Under the pieces are notes generated by a model. That model worked only from the letters and a program-made list of their open reading frames with translations, was not told where the DNA came from and searched no databases. 56,180 nucleotides of DNA from Candidatus Cloacimonadota bacterium (GTDB lineage Bacteria > Cloacimonadota > Cloacimonadia > Cloacimonadales > TCS61): assembly GCA_021735645.1 (NCBI GenBank), contig JAIPGP010000012.1, positions 1 through 56,180 of the forward strand, given 5' to 3'. This document shows positions 9,064 to 17,021 of this stretch, piece after piece (the first letter of the stretch is position 1; every line of letters starts with the position of its first letter). The position numbers were made by a program, and so were the translations under genes.

Positions 9064-11412
9064 CTAACAGAAATTATCAATTAATTCTATATCACAGTAT
9101 TCCATTGTTAGTATTCCTACATTACTGTCATATTTACACTTTGCAACAAGTACATCTTCAATAAGAAATTTATCATTTCTATTCCTGACAACTCTCACTT
9201 TTTCTACTCTACTGCCTTCCTTATGATGTAATAAACTAAGATATGTGGATTGAGATAAACTGATTAAGAAACTTTCTGCTTCAATAATATTGCCAGCCTC
9301 CAGATATTCAGTATAATCCCTAAATAATTCAGCAGGCAATACTTTAACTCCAGTAAATATTTCATAAAAACTATCTTCACTTTCTTGATTAAAACAATAG
9401 GGTTGTAATGCTGAAAGTGAAGACCTGAATAATTCCAATATTTCTTTATATTCTTTTTCGTGCTCACTCAACCATTCTGGATATACTTTATCAATGTAGT
9501 CCTGTAATTTAGATTCCTTAATTGTATCTATTTTTCCTAATAATTCTAAAGTCCTTCTTGTGAATATTTCAGGATATATTTTCTTATCATACTTTGACCC
9601 TTCACTGCATATTATCACAGAAGCAGGATTCTCATTCATTCCTTTTCTGTTTATCCTGCCGAATCTCTGAAGTAAAGCGTCAATTGGCGCTGGTTCTGTT
9701 ATCATAAAATCATAATCGATATCAAGACTTACCTCTATTGCCTGAGTTCCGATCAGGATATCGGTAGATTGATCCAAAGCATCTTTCTCTCTATCCATCC
9801 TATCTTTACCTGTAAAACGGCTATGTAGTAAACTTATTTTCTTATAAGGAAATAATTCCTTGATTTTTTTATAACATTTCTGTGACCTAATCACTGTATT
9901 ACAGACTATGATTGTTCTCTTATCCGTAATATTATCCATCCATGTCTTATCAATTACCGTAAATATATCACCTTCCATAATTTCCACTTTATGTCTTTCT
10001 ATTTTTTCTAAGTACTCTGTTTCAGGTCGTATGGTTTTTAGGTTCATGATAACTTTCTCAATTTCTTTGTACATAAAGGATGGCAAAGTTGCGGTCATAA
10101 TAAAAACTTTACAATTAAATCTTTTCGTTAATATCTCCAGCATTATTATGATCTGAGCAAAAGTTTGTACATCGTAAGCATGGATTTCATCTAATATTAA
10201 ATATGAACCGCATAAATTGACAAAACCAATCTCATAACCTTTTACACCAAAAAAATACTTCAGTATCTGGAATGGCGTCAGTACTTTCAAAGGATGTACC
10301 ATCTTATGATATATTGCTGTAATATCCTGCAAATTACTTCCAATGTCTTCTTCATCTATTAGACTATAAACATACTGCTGTAATTTCCCATGCTGAATCC
10401 CCGCTTTTTTTGATTTCAGCGGATTATCAACTCCCTCCAGACTATATGCCAGCCTCTTATGCATCGCATTAATTGAGGCAGTATATGGTAAAATGTAATA
10501 TACTTTGCCTGCTTGTCTTTTGTGCTGATTTCGCAACCAGCCCAAAGCACTTTCAGTCTTTCCAGCTCCTGTTGGTGCCACTAATACTACATTCGATTCA
10601 GTTTCCCAGGATATTCTCTGATGCTTATAAGGCTCTGAAATTTTATCTATAAACTCGAAATCATTATTAGCCAAAACCGGAATTTCTTTGATTTTTGCTG
10701 ATCCATAATGATCACACATCTTCAGTGAACCCCAGAAAACCAACTCCTGATTATTCGCCATTATGTTTGTGTTCTCGTTTTTCCAACCCAAAACCATACT
10801 CTCCACTGGGTGGGGAATATCTTCATAGAGAATTTGTTTCATAGGAATTTTAATGCCATATAATTGCATTTTTCTAATAATAAAATTGATGAATTCTATT
10901 AGCAAATCTTTGTTAAAAAGTTTAAGATTTTGCCAATAATCTTCAGGATGATGACTTATATTTTCAAATTGCCAAAAAGTTAAATACTCATTTTTTATTT
11001 GTTCGCTGTTTTTATACTTTTCTAATAACTCCTGATAGGTTTTGTGATGTCCTAATATAGCTCTCTGTATCAGTTCTAATTGATTATCTTCAAGACAGAG
11101 TTTATAAGTAAAAGCTAATGAATATATCTCATGTCTTTGCTGTTCCCAATTATTCTTCGCTTTATTCAATAATTTCTGAAATTCTGGATGGATTTTCCCC
11201 ATATCATGAAACAAAATAGCGGTTTTCAATATCTGAAAATAATTGGCGATACCTGCAATACTTGAGATTTCAGGTATCGCCCTTTCGATCTGATCTGCAA
11301 TTACTAAGCAGTCATCTACATGCTCTTGTAAAGATGTCCCATCTGATTTTGCCAATATCATGAGTACTCTTAACAATTTTCTAAGACTATCAAATTTCCT
11401 GCCAATATACAT
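9064..11412 (-). CDS. cas3: CRISPR-associated nuclease/helicase Cas3 (HD plus DEAD helicase)
   Basis: Cas3 is recruited by Cascade to degrade the target DNA. The N-terminal HD nuclease has H31 (LQEHVDD), H69-D70 (ILFHDMGKIHPEF) and H122-H123 (ILGHHKT). The superfamily 2 helicase follows, with Walker A (APTGAGKTES, about residue 285), the DEIH box (ILDEIHAYD, about 405), TATLP, and motif VI (QRFGRINRKG). Its 782 residues fit a fused HD-helicase Cas3. The start used overlaps cas5 by 23 bases. An ATG at 11361 (MILAKSDG) would avoid the overlap and matches the usual N-terminus of the family, so the true protein may be 17 residues shorter. Confidence 0.95.
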   Translation of the reverse strand: MYIGRKFDSLRKLLRVLMILAKSDGTSLQEHVDDCLVIADQIERAIPEISSIAGIANYFQILKTAILFHDMGKIHPEFQKLLNKAKNNWEQQRHEIYSLAFTYKLCLEDNQLELIQRAILGHHKTYQELLEKYKNSEQIKNEYLTFWQFENISHHPEDYWQNLKLFNKDLLIEFINFIIRKMQLYGIKIPMKQILYEDIPHPVESMVLGWKNENTNIMANNQELVFWGSLKMCDHYGSAKIKEIPVLANNDFEFIDKISEPYKHQRISWETESNVVLVAPTGAGKTESALGWLRNQHKRQAGKVYYILPYTASINAMHKRLAYSLEGVDNPLKSKKAGIQHGKLQQYVYSLIDEEDIGSNLQDITAIYHKMVHPLKVLTPFQILKYFFGVKGYEIGFVNLCGSYLILDEIHAYDVQTFAQIIIMLEILTKRFNCKVFIMTATLPSFMYKEIEKVIMNLKTIRPETEYLEKIERHKVEIMEGDIFTVIDKTWMDNITDKRTIIVCNTVIRSQKCYKKIKELFPYKKISLLHSRFTGKDRMDREKDALDQSTDILIGTQAIEVSLDIDYDFMITEPAPIDALLQRFGRINRKGMNENPASVIICSEGSKYDKKIYPEIFTRRTLELLGKIDTIKESKLQDYIDKVYPEWLSEHEKEYKEILELFRSSLSALQPYCFNQESEDSFYEIFTGVKVLPAELFRDYTEYLEAGNIIEAESFLISLSQSTYLSLLHHKEGSRVEKVRVVRNRNDKFLIEDVLVAKCKYDSNVGILTMEYCDIELIDNFC

Positions 11413-12037
11413 CCCACGTCGTGTTTTTATCTATAGTATCAGTAAATCCCTTAGCATTAACAGCTACTCTGGATTGATAATCTATTATGTAATATGGTTG
11501 AGTATCAATATTTTTTCGCGGAATTTCATTACTAAAATCTACAGGTAATGCCTGCAATGGTGCAGCAACCTGATGTCTCTTAAATGGTATAAGAGTTCCT
11601 TTTACATTGGAAAGCTCTTCTTTTTCTACAATATCAAGCTCCATTATTGATTTAACAGATACCAAATCTCCTGATCTACCTAATAGCAATTGAAAAACCG
11701 GTCGGCTTAAATAACCAGAAATATCCTGAGAATCTGTATATAGATAAAGGTCAATATCGTGGAGAAATTCTCGCTTTATTACATTGGATTTTATATCTTT
11801 ATTCTTATCAGCCGGTTTCTGATAGATTGTCTCCAAATCTGTATTCTTAGAGCTGTAACGAAAAACATAACCGATTTTTTCTGTGCTTATATGAAATGCA
11901 TCACCTTTAGCGGCAGATATCAATCCCATTATCGTTGATAAGGGAGGAACGACTAATGTCGGCTGATAACCACTGATCATATTGGGATACCGAAAAGAGG
12001 ATGTCCATCCCGTTAAATTAATGCGATAGACTTTCAT
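11390..12037 (-). CDS. cas5: Cascade subunit Cas5 (type I-B, Cas5t-like)
   Basis: Cas5 is a RAMP-fold Cascade subunit that caps the 5' handle of the crRNA. The 215-residue protein begins MKVYRINLTGWTSSFRYP and then has VVPPLSTIMGLISAAKGD, the N-terminal pattern of Cas5 in Cst-type I-B systems. It starts four bases after the cas7 stop, with only a weak ribosome site, so translational coupling is likely. Its 3' end overlaps the longer version of cas3. Confidence 0.9.
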   Translation of the reverse strand: MKVYRINLTGWTSSFRYPNMISGYQPTLVVPPLSTIMGLISAAKGDAFHISTEKIGYVFRYSSKNTDLETIYQKPADKNKDIKSNVIKREFLHDIDLYLYTDSQDISGYLSRPVFQLLLGRSGDLVSVKSIMELDIVEKEELSNVKGTLIPFKRHQVAAPLQALPVDFSNEIPRKNIDTQPYYIIDYQSRVAVNAKGFTDTIDKNTTWDVYWQEI

Positions 12038-12041
12038 CTTA

Positions 12042-13088
12042 TTAATCCAAAGAAATTGTTTCTATAAATGAATCAATTATCTTGTTTACTGGACCAAATT
12101 CGATTCTTCCAGCTTCTGATAATTCCTGAAGCTGATCATCTAAATCATCCATGAATCCCTTTCTTTTTCCGATAAACACTTTTCCAGAAAATTGCTCTTG
12201 ATAATCCTCAATAACCTCGATAAGAGCATTTACTGAAAATACCGGTATTCCTTTCTCTTCTTTTGCTAAGTGTGAAAAGGGATGATTACCAGTTTTAAAC
12301 TCAGCCAGGACAATAAGCTTAGGTGTTACATCGGCCAGGTTTGTAGTCTGCTTTGCTCCTCCAGATAATGTCTTCAATGCAGACAAAGTTTCTTGAATTC
12401 GCTTCAATCGGAGTACTTTAGGTAATTCTACCAGTTTTATCGGATTCCCTTTTTTATCTTTGGCAATCGGATCATCTACAAGAATTGCTCCTTCTTCTAA
12501 ATACTTTTTTCGCATCTCTTCATTAATATTGACATATCCGGTTCTGTTTTGCTCCGAAAACCTCCCAACCATATCTAAATTCAAAGAAAACATCCCTTTC
12601 ATTACAGCACAATATTCATCAATTCCAAATGGAACAGCATCTCCATCCTGACGCGTCATTGATGCCCAATTCTGTACTATCGGATTATACGCAACTCCAA
12701 TTAAAGCAGAATTTTTTAAAGGCGATACCCTGGTTAAGGTTATATTTTCCTTTTTCACTTTTTTTGTCTTAAGATCTTCAACTTCTTTTGTGCCAGCTCT
12801 CATATATCCAAAAATATCATCATCAGGGTATTTCATAGGCTCCGCTTCTGTAAATGCTATCTTTTTTTCTCGGATAACTGGTGACATTACCCATTTGAAC
12901 TGATGAACTAATGTTTCCCTCCACCAATAACGCCACGCCTGACCGGATACATATGGATACTCCCTGTTATTCTTTCTAATTTTCTTTGTTACTACTCCAT
13001 TATCTAATTTTGATGATGGATCACTTCCGGCATTATTTAATGCCGCTACATCTACTTCAATTAACATAAATCCCTGTATTGTCTTCAT
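12042..13088 (-). CDS. cas7: Cascade backbone subunit Cas7 (Cst2/DevR family)
   Basis: Cas7 subunits polymerise along the crRNA spacer to form the Cascade backbone. The 348-residue protein starts MKTIQGFMLIEVDVAALNNA. It has the YPYVSGQAWRYWWRETL segment and the SPLKNSALIGVAY segment typical of the Cst2/DevR branch. A flexible insertion rich in Lys (about residues 105-117) follows the region where family members differ. It begins eight bases after cas8 with a strong AGGAGG site. Confidence 0.92.
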   Translation of the reverse strand: MKTIQGFMLIEVDVAALNNAGSDPSSKLDNGVVTKKIRKNNREYPYVSGQAWRYWWRETLVHQFKWVMSPVIREKKIAFTEAEPMKYPDDDIFGYMRAGTKEVEDLKTKKVKKENITLTRVSPLKNSALIGVAYNPIVQNWASMTRQDGDAVPFGIDEYCAVMKGMFSLNLDMVGRFSEQNRTGYVNINEEMRKKYLEEGAILVDDPIAKDKKGNPIKLVELPKVLRLKRIQETLSALKTLSGGAKQTTNLADVTPKLIVLAEFKTGNHPFSHLAKEEKGIPVFSVNALIEVIEDYQEQFSGKVFIGKRKGFMDDLDDQLQELSEAGRIEFGPVNKIIDSFIETISLD

Positions 13089-13096
13089 TCTTCCTC

Positions 13097-14467
13097 CTAT
13101 ATTCCTTCGTTTTCTTCTAATGGTTCATTTATTTGTTCCACATCATCTATATCGATTTTTATCCTTCCTGAATGAAGTTTCTCATACAGGAACACTAATA
13201 ATAAATCTCTTATTTCTCCCCAGTACTGCCCATCAGGAAATAAATAATTTACCCATTCGTCAAACGTTACTATCGTCCGCTCATTACCTGTCGTGTAGTT
13301 CTTTTTGATGATATTCAATATTGCTGTCCGTAACTGATAAGCTTTGGTTGCTCCTTCCAGTTTGACCATGTACTTCTTGAAATTATTTTCCTGCTGCATA
13401 ATTTCAAAAATTCTGCCTCCTACACTTTTAATCAATGAAATTTGTTCACTTGTCATTCCTTTAACCTCCTGAACATAATAAATAGCGATCCTGCTATCAA
13501 TTGTTTTTTCTTTTATTAGTTGTTTCTTGCTATACCTAACTAAACTCGGTAATATGCTCTTACCCTCTAAAAGTGAATTAAAAATACTGTTGGTATGGTT
13601 GCGATATTCATCTTCTTCAACAGGTTCTCCCTTTTTCTCCCACCTGTCCGTTTCATCATTCCATTTTGCTCCGCCAATATGATAATTTCTGTAAATAAAA
13701 TTATACCATTCCCTGGCTGATGTCTTTAAAACTAAATTTATGAACCTGAAAACAGGATTCGGTATTGTAGATATTTTACAATCTACAGAGGAACTGAAAT
13801 TAGTAAAGTGATACATGGTAATATGTTCAGACTCCAGTTTATAATCGCAGGCTGTTATCAATTCTGAAGCAAAATGGAATATGGCATTGCTGGCTCTGGT
13901 GAATTTTGATTTCAAGATCGTTTCTGAACTGCCCCGACTTATTCTATTCAGATTTTCCTGTACAGTTTTGTGCTTCCAGTACTCATTTCCTTCTTCAGTT
14001 ATTGTTTGCAATAAACAAAGATTGCCCATCTGCAAGACAGCGAATGGTAAGAAAAAGTATTTTTCTGCACATTCAGGACATATCATTATTCCAGATTCAT
14101 GAGAATGATGAAAATTCACAAAGGCTTTTGATCCCGCTAAACAAGTCTGATCCCTTCCTGCATCTGTAAGAAATGCCTCTTTACCACAAAATCTGCAATA
14201 TCCTTCATTATTACTACTATTTTTTATTTCTTTAAATTTGGATATTGTAGCCGTGACTTTCTCAGCTCCCTGTTTGGAATTATGAGTGATAGATGAATTT
14301 AAAAATATGGCATCAATTTTTGCTCTCCACTTTTCTACATAAATTTTTGCTGCCCATTCAATCAACTCATCAATGCTTTTTTCTGGAAACTGTTCTGAGA
14401 TATATTCCAGAGCCATTCCTCCTGCATCAATAAATGGGTCTCCAGTTCTTTGAAATATGTTTTCCAA
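13097..14467 (-). CDS. cas8b: Cascade large subunit Cas8 (Cst1, CXXC-CXXC family)
   Basis: The large subunit recognises the PAM and recruits Cas3. The 456-residue protein has a two-part zinc-ribbon signature: CRFCG near residue 92 and CPEC near residue 132. This defines the Cst1 'CXXC-CXXC' proteins, usually placed with subtype I-B. The start codon is TTG at 14465-14467, four bases after a perfect AAGGAGG site; the next in-frame Met is 17 codons downstream. The ribosome site sits immediately after the cas6-like fragment, and the same stop/ribosome-site/TTG arrangement is echoed after the intact cas6. This is a clue to how the DUF1016 gene entered the operon. Confidence 0.88.
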   Translation of the reverse strand: MENIFQRTGDPFIDAGGMALEYISEQFPEKSIDELIEWAAKIYVEKWRAKIDAIFLNSSITHNSKQGAEKVTATISKFKEIKNSSNNEGYCRFCGKEAFLTDAGRDQTCLAGSKAFVNFHHSHESGIMICPECAEKYFFLPFAVLQMGNLCLLQTITEEGNEYWKHKTVQENLNRISRGSSETILKSKFTRASNAIFHFASELITACDYKLESEHITMYHFTNFSSSVDCKISTIPNPVFRFINLVLKTSAREWYNFIYRNYHIGGAKWNDETDRWEKKGEPVEEDEYRNHTNSIFNSLLEGKSILPSLVRYSKKQLIKEKTIDSRIAIYYVQEVKGMTSEQISLIKSVGGRIFEIMQQENNFKKYMVKLEGATKAYQLRTAILNIIKKNYTTGNERTIVTFDEWVNYLFPDGQYWGEIRDLLLVFLYEKLHSGRIKIDIDDVEQINEPLEENEGI

Positions 14468-14476
14468 TTTTCCTCC

Positions 14477-14659
<183 letters not shown>

Positions 14660-14676
14660 CTAACATATAATTTCTC

Positions 14677-15738
14677 TTATAATACTTCGATCATCTTCTT
14701 TTCAGATATACGATTTTTAACATAAATCAGCGCATTGTGCAGTTTTTGTTCTATTAGTTCCTTGGGTGGAAGTTTCGTCCAAAACTCAGCAACCATAATA
14801 TTGTCTCTTTGCATATTCAAAAGTTCCACCTGTTCAGTACCGGCTTCTGTACATAAAATTAATCCAATGGGAGACTCTTCTCCTGGCTGCCTTTCGTATT
14901 TGTCCAGCCAGTTCAGATATAGTTCCATTTGTCCCTTAAACGCGGCTTTAAATCTATTGATCTTGAGTTCAACAGCTACCAGTCTATGCAACTTTCTATG
15001 ATAGAAAAGTAAATCAAGATAGAAATCCTCACCATCAATGATCATCCTTTTTTGTCTTTCCACAAAAGTAAAACCGTTTCCAAGTTCCAGAATAAACTGT
15101 TCCAATTCTTTAATAAGTGCTTTTTCAAGTTCATTTTCTAAGTAGTCATCATTGAGACCTAAGAAATCAAGAAAATATGGGTCTTTGAAACTACCTTTCA
15201 ATTTGCCATGATCGCTTAATTCAAGTTTATTGTCTGCAATTTCTGCACGTTCAAAGGCTTTTCGTTCTATCTGTTTTTGCAGTTCCCGTTTACTCCAGTG
15301 GTTCTCTATTATTTTATCAATATAGAATTTCCTTGCTTCGATGTTTCTCAAAGGCAGTAACACAATAAAATGAGTCCAACTCAATTGTGACACCAGTGGT
15401 GACAAAATCTCACAGTCAGAAAATTTTTCTGAAAACTGCATCATTCGACGAAGGTTTCTTACTTCAAAACTTTTCCCATAAAGCATAACTAATTGTTCCG
15501 CAATAGAAGCAACAACTTTCTTTCCATATTCAGCTCTTTTGTAACTGAGAATCTCTTCATTTATTCGTTTTCCTATATGCCAGTAAGTAAGAGTAAGAGC
15601 ACTATTAACAGCTACATTGGCTTGATTTCTGCCTTTTTCTATCAGAGCTTTTAAGTCTCTCAACAGTATTGAATTATTAAACTCAGTAATTATTCTGGTC
15701 ATGTTGTTATTTGACATAATTACATTTCCCGATAACAT
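14677..15738 (-). CDS. DUF1016/YhcG-type PDDEXK nuclease inside the cas operon
   Basis: The 353-residue protein has the two-domain YhcG layout. The N-terminal helical DUF1016_N region has ALTLTYWHIGKRINEEI, then LSWTHFIVLLPL. The C-terminal PDDEXK nuclease domain has FYLDLLFYHR, then LVAVELKI (the D...E-x-K core), then FKGQMELYLNWLDKYE. Family members are found alone or beside restriction systems; no role in CRISPR is established to my knowledge. It sits between cas6 and cas8 on the same strand, flanked on both sides by the cas6 3' end. The first ATG (15738) is used. A second at 15717 (MSNNN) with a GGGA site is an alternative, giving 346 residues. Confidence 0.88.
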   Translation of the reverse strand: MLSGNVIMSNNNMTRIITEFNNSILLRDLKALIEKGRNQANVAVNSALTLTYWHIGKRINEEILSYKRAEYGKKVVASIAEQLVMLYGKSFEVRNLRRMMQFSEKFSDCEILSPLVSQLSWTHFIVLLPLRNIEARKFYIDKIIENHWSKRELQKQIERKAFERAEIADNKLELSDHGKLKGSFKDPYFLDFLGLNDDYLENELEKALIKELEQFILELGNGFTFVERQKRMIIDGEDFYLDLLFYHRKLHRLVAVELKINRFKAAFKGQMELYLNWLDKYERQPGEESPIGLILCTEAGTEQVELLNMQRDNIMVAEFWTKLPPKELIEQKLHNALIYVKNRISEKKMIEVL

Positions 15739-15761
15739 TCAATAATAGCTTCCAATCCTTT

Positions 15762-15853
15762 CCTCCTTATACCTCTTTCACCATACCAAATCCGGCACTG
15801 TTCAATTCACCAAAACCGCAGTTATAGCCGATTTTTATCAGTTCTTTGTCTGC
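15762..15853 (-). repeat. 92-bp direct repeat: end of intact cas6, also at 14472-14563
   Basis: This is the 3' end of the intact cas6 plus its downstream AAGGAGG. It is repeated at 14472-14563 with about five differences, and the two copies flank the DUF1016 gene. The similarity runs on, with a 2-base indel, into the TTGGAA that begins cas8. Recombination between the copies would remove the nuclease gene and restore a simple cas6-cas8 junction. Confidence 0.9.
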
Positions 15854-16537
15854 TTTGATCTCAAATGGTGATTCCATCGCTTTTATCTTTAAGCCATCTT
15901 TGAAAATGATCAATTTACTGATCCTGCCCTGCTTCCGGACTATGTATCCGGCATCAAAACTGAACTCAAAAACTGTGTCACCACTGAATTCCTCTCCATG
16001 TATCTGCTGATACTTCCGCTGCAGATTATTCCTGATCGCCTCCACAAATTCTTCCCGCTCCTCCGGGATCATATAATCAAAATAATGCTTACCACTCTCC
16101 CCCGTCTTTGATACTGTGATCGGCGATAAACAACTGAATTTCATTTCTTTACTGAAATCCGGTTCTTTCGCAGTTTCTACATGGACGATATTGATTCTAT
16201 TTCTCTGCCTAAAATTTAATTCCAGAACCTGATCACTGAATATGCCTAAAACTACATGCTTAAAACTCTCCTCCACCTCCGTAGAAAAATATAATTCCAT
16301 TTCCTTTACATCCATAAATCCCGATCTTGTCTTTTTACAATTATTCATTAGCAATCTGGAAAAAGTAAATAATTTTAATTGCTTCCCCGTATTATCAAAT
16401 CCTTTGTCATGCAGAATGCTGCTGTATTCCAGAGATGATTTACTGATGATGGCATAAATAGCTGACTGTAACTGATATTGATAATTATAGGGTATAAATA
16501 TGCCTGTTTCACTCTCTAAATACAGTTTTAATCGCAT
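15767..16537 (-). CDS. cas6: CRISPR RNA-processing endoribonuclease Cas6
   Basis: Cas6 cuts the precursor transcript within each repeat to leave the 8-base ATTGAAAC handle. The 256-residue protein has the tandem ferredoxin-like RAMP layout: an N-terminal MRLKLYLESETGIFIPYNY and the C-terminal glycine-rich loop ([13 protein letters not shown]). A likely catalytic His is in the N-terminal half (for example HDKGFD or the later HVV), but I cannot assign it with certainty. It is the first gene of the cas operon, with a GGAGAAAG site upstream. Confidence 0.92.
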   Translation of the reverse strand: MRLKLYLESETGIFIPYNYQYQLQSAIYAIISKSSLEYSSILHDKGFDNTGKQLKLFTFSRLLMNNCKKTRSGFMDVKEMELYFSTEVEESFKHVVLGIFSDQVLELNFRQRNRINIVHVETAKEPDFSKEMKFSCLSPITVSKTGESGKHYFDYMIPEEREEFVEAIRNNLQRKYQQIHGEEFSGDTVFEFSFDAGYIVRKQGRISKLIIFKDGLKIKAMESPFEIKADKELIKIGYNCGFGELNSAGFGMVKEV

Positions 16538-16871
16538 ATCTCAGCTTTCTCCTTCCTAGTTTAAAATAAAATTTCCCAATAAATATTACCTGCTTAAAGT
16601 TGAATCTCTGCTTTTTTTTAAATCTTATCACCGATTGCCAGATTAACTGTCCTATTTGTGAAACTCCGAGTTATCAGTAAAATGCGTGGCAAAAAAACCC
16701 TGAGCTTGGGCAGATCACTGGCAATAAAGTTTACCGTGTTGAATAACAGTTTTAATACTTCAACTTTCAATGATGTTCTCCCTACTCATTTATTGATACA
16801 TGTCATACATAACATTTTCAAATTATCTGTCAAATTTTTTGCAATTTTATTTCATTACCCTACCAATAATC
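16538..16871. promoter_or_regulatory. Non-coding region upstream of the cas operon
   Basis: This AT-rich stretch lies between the 5' end of cas6 and the repeats at the 3' end of polA, both on the minus strand. It must hold the promoter for the cas operon unless transcription reads through from polA. I did not find one clear promoter. Nothing coding is visible. Confidence 0.4.
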
Positions 16872-17011
16872 TTCTCCCCTTCTCCCCTTCTCCCCTTCTC
16901 CCCTTCTCCCCTTCTCCCCCTCTCCCCTTCTCCTCCTCCAACCTTCAAACCTTCAAACCTTCAAACCTTCCAACCTTCAAACCTTCCAACCTTCAAACCT
17001 TCAAACCTTCC
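16872..17011. repeat. Two adjoining octanucleotide tandem repeats next to the polA 3' end
   Basis: About seven units of TTCTCCCC (16872-16929) run into about nine units of AAACCTTC or CAACCTTC (16939-17011). Both have an 8-base period although the unit sequences differ. The tract ends 10 bases from the polA stop codon. The plus strand is pyrimidine-rich, so a polA transcript reading through would be purine-rich. Apparent reading frames here are artefacts of the repeat. Confidence 0.9.
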
Positions 17012-17021
17012 TACTCACATC

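Noticed and set aside
15720-15760. Mini frame MEAIIECYREM starting at a TTG after cas6
   Set aside because: It mirrors the ribosome-site and TTG arrangement of cas8 but is only 11 codons long; I treat it as a relic of the duplication, not a gene.
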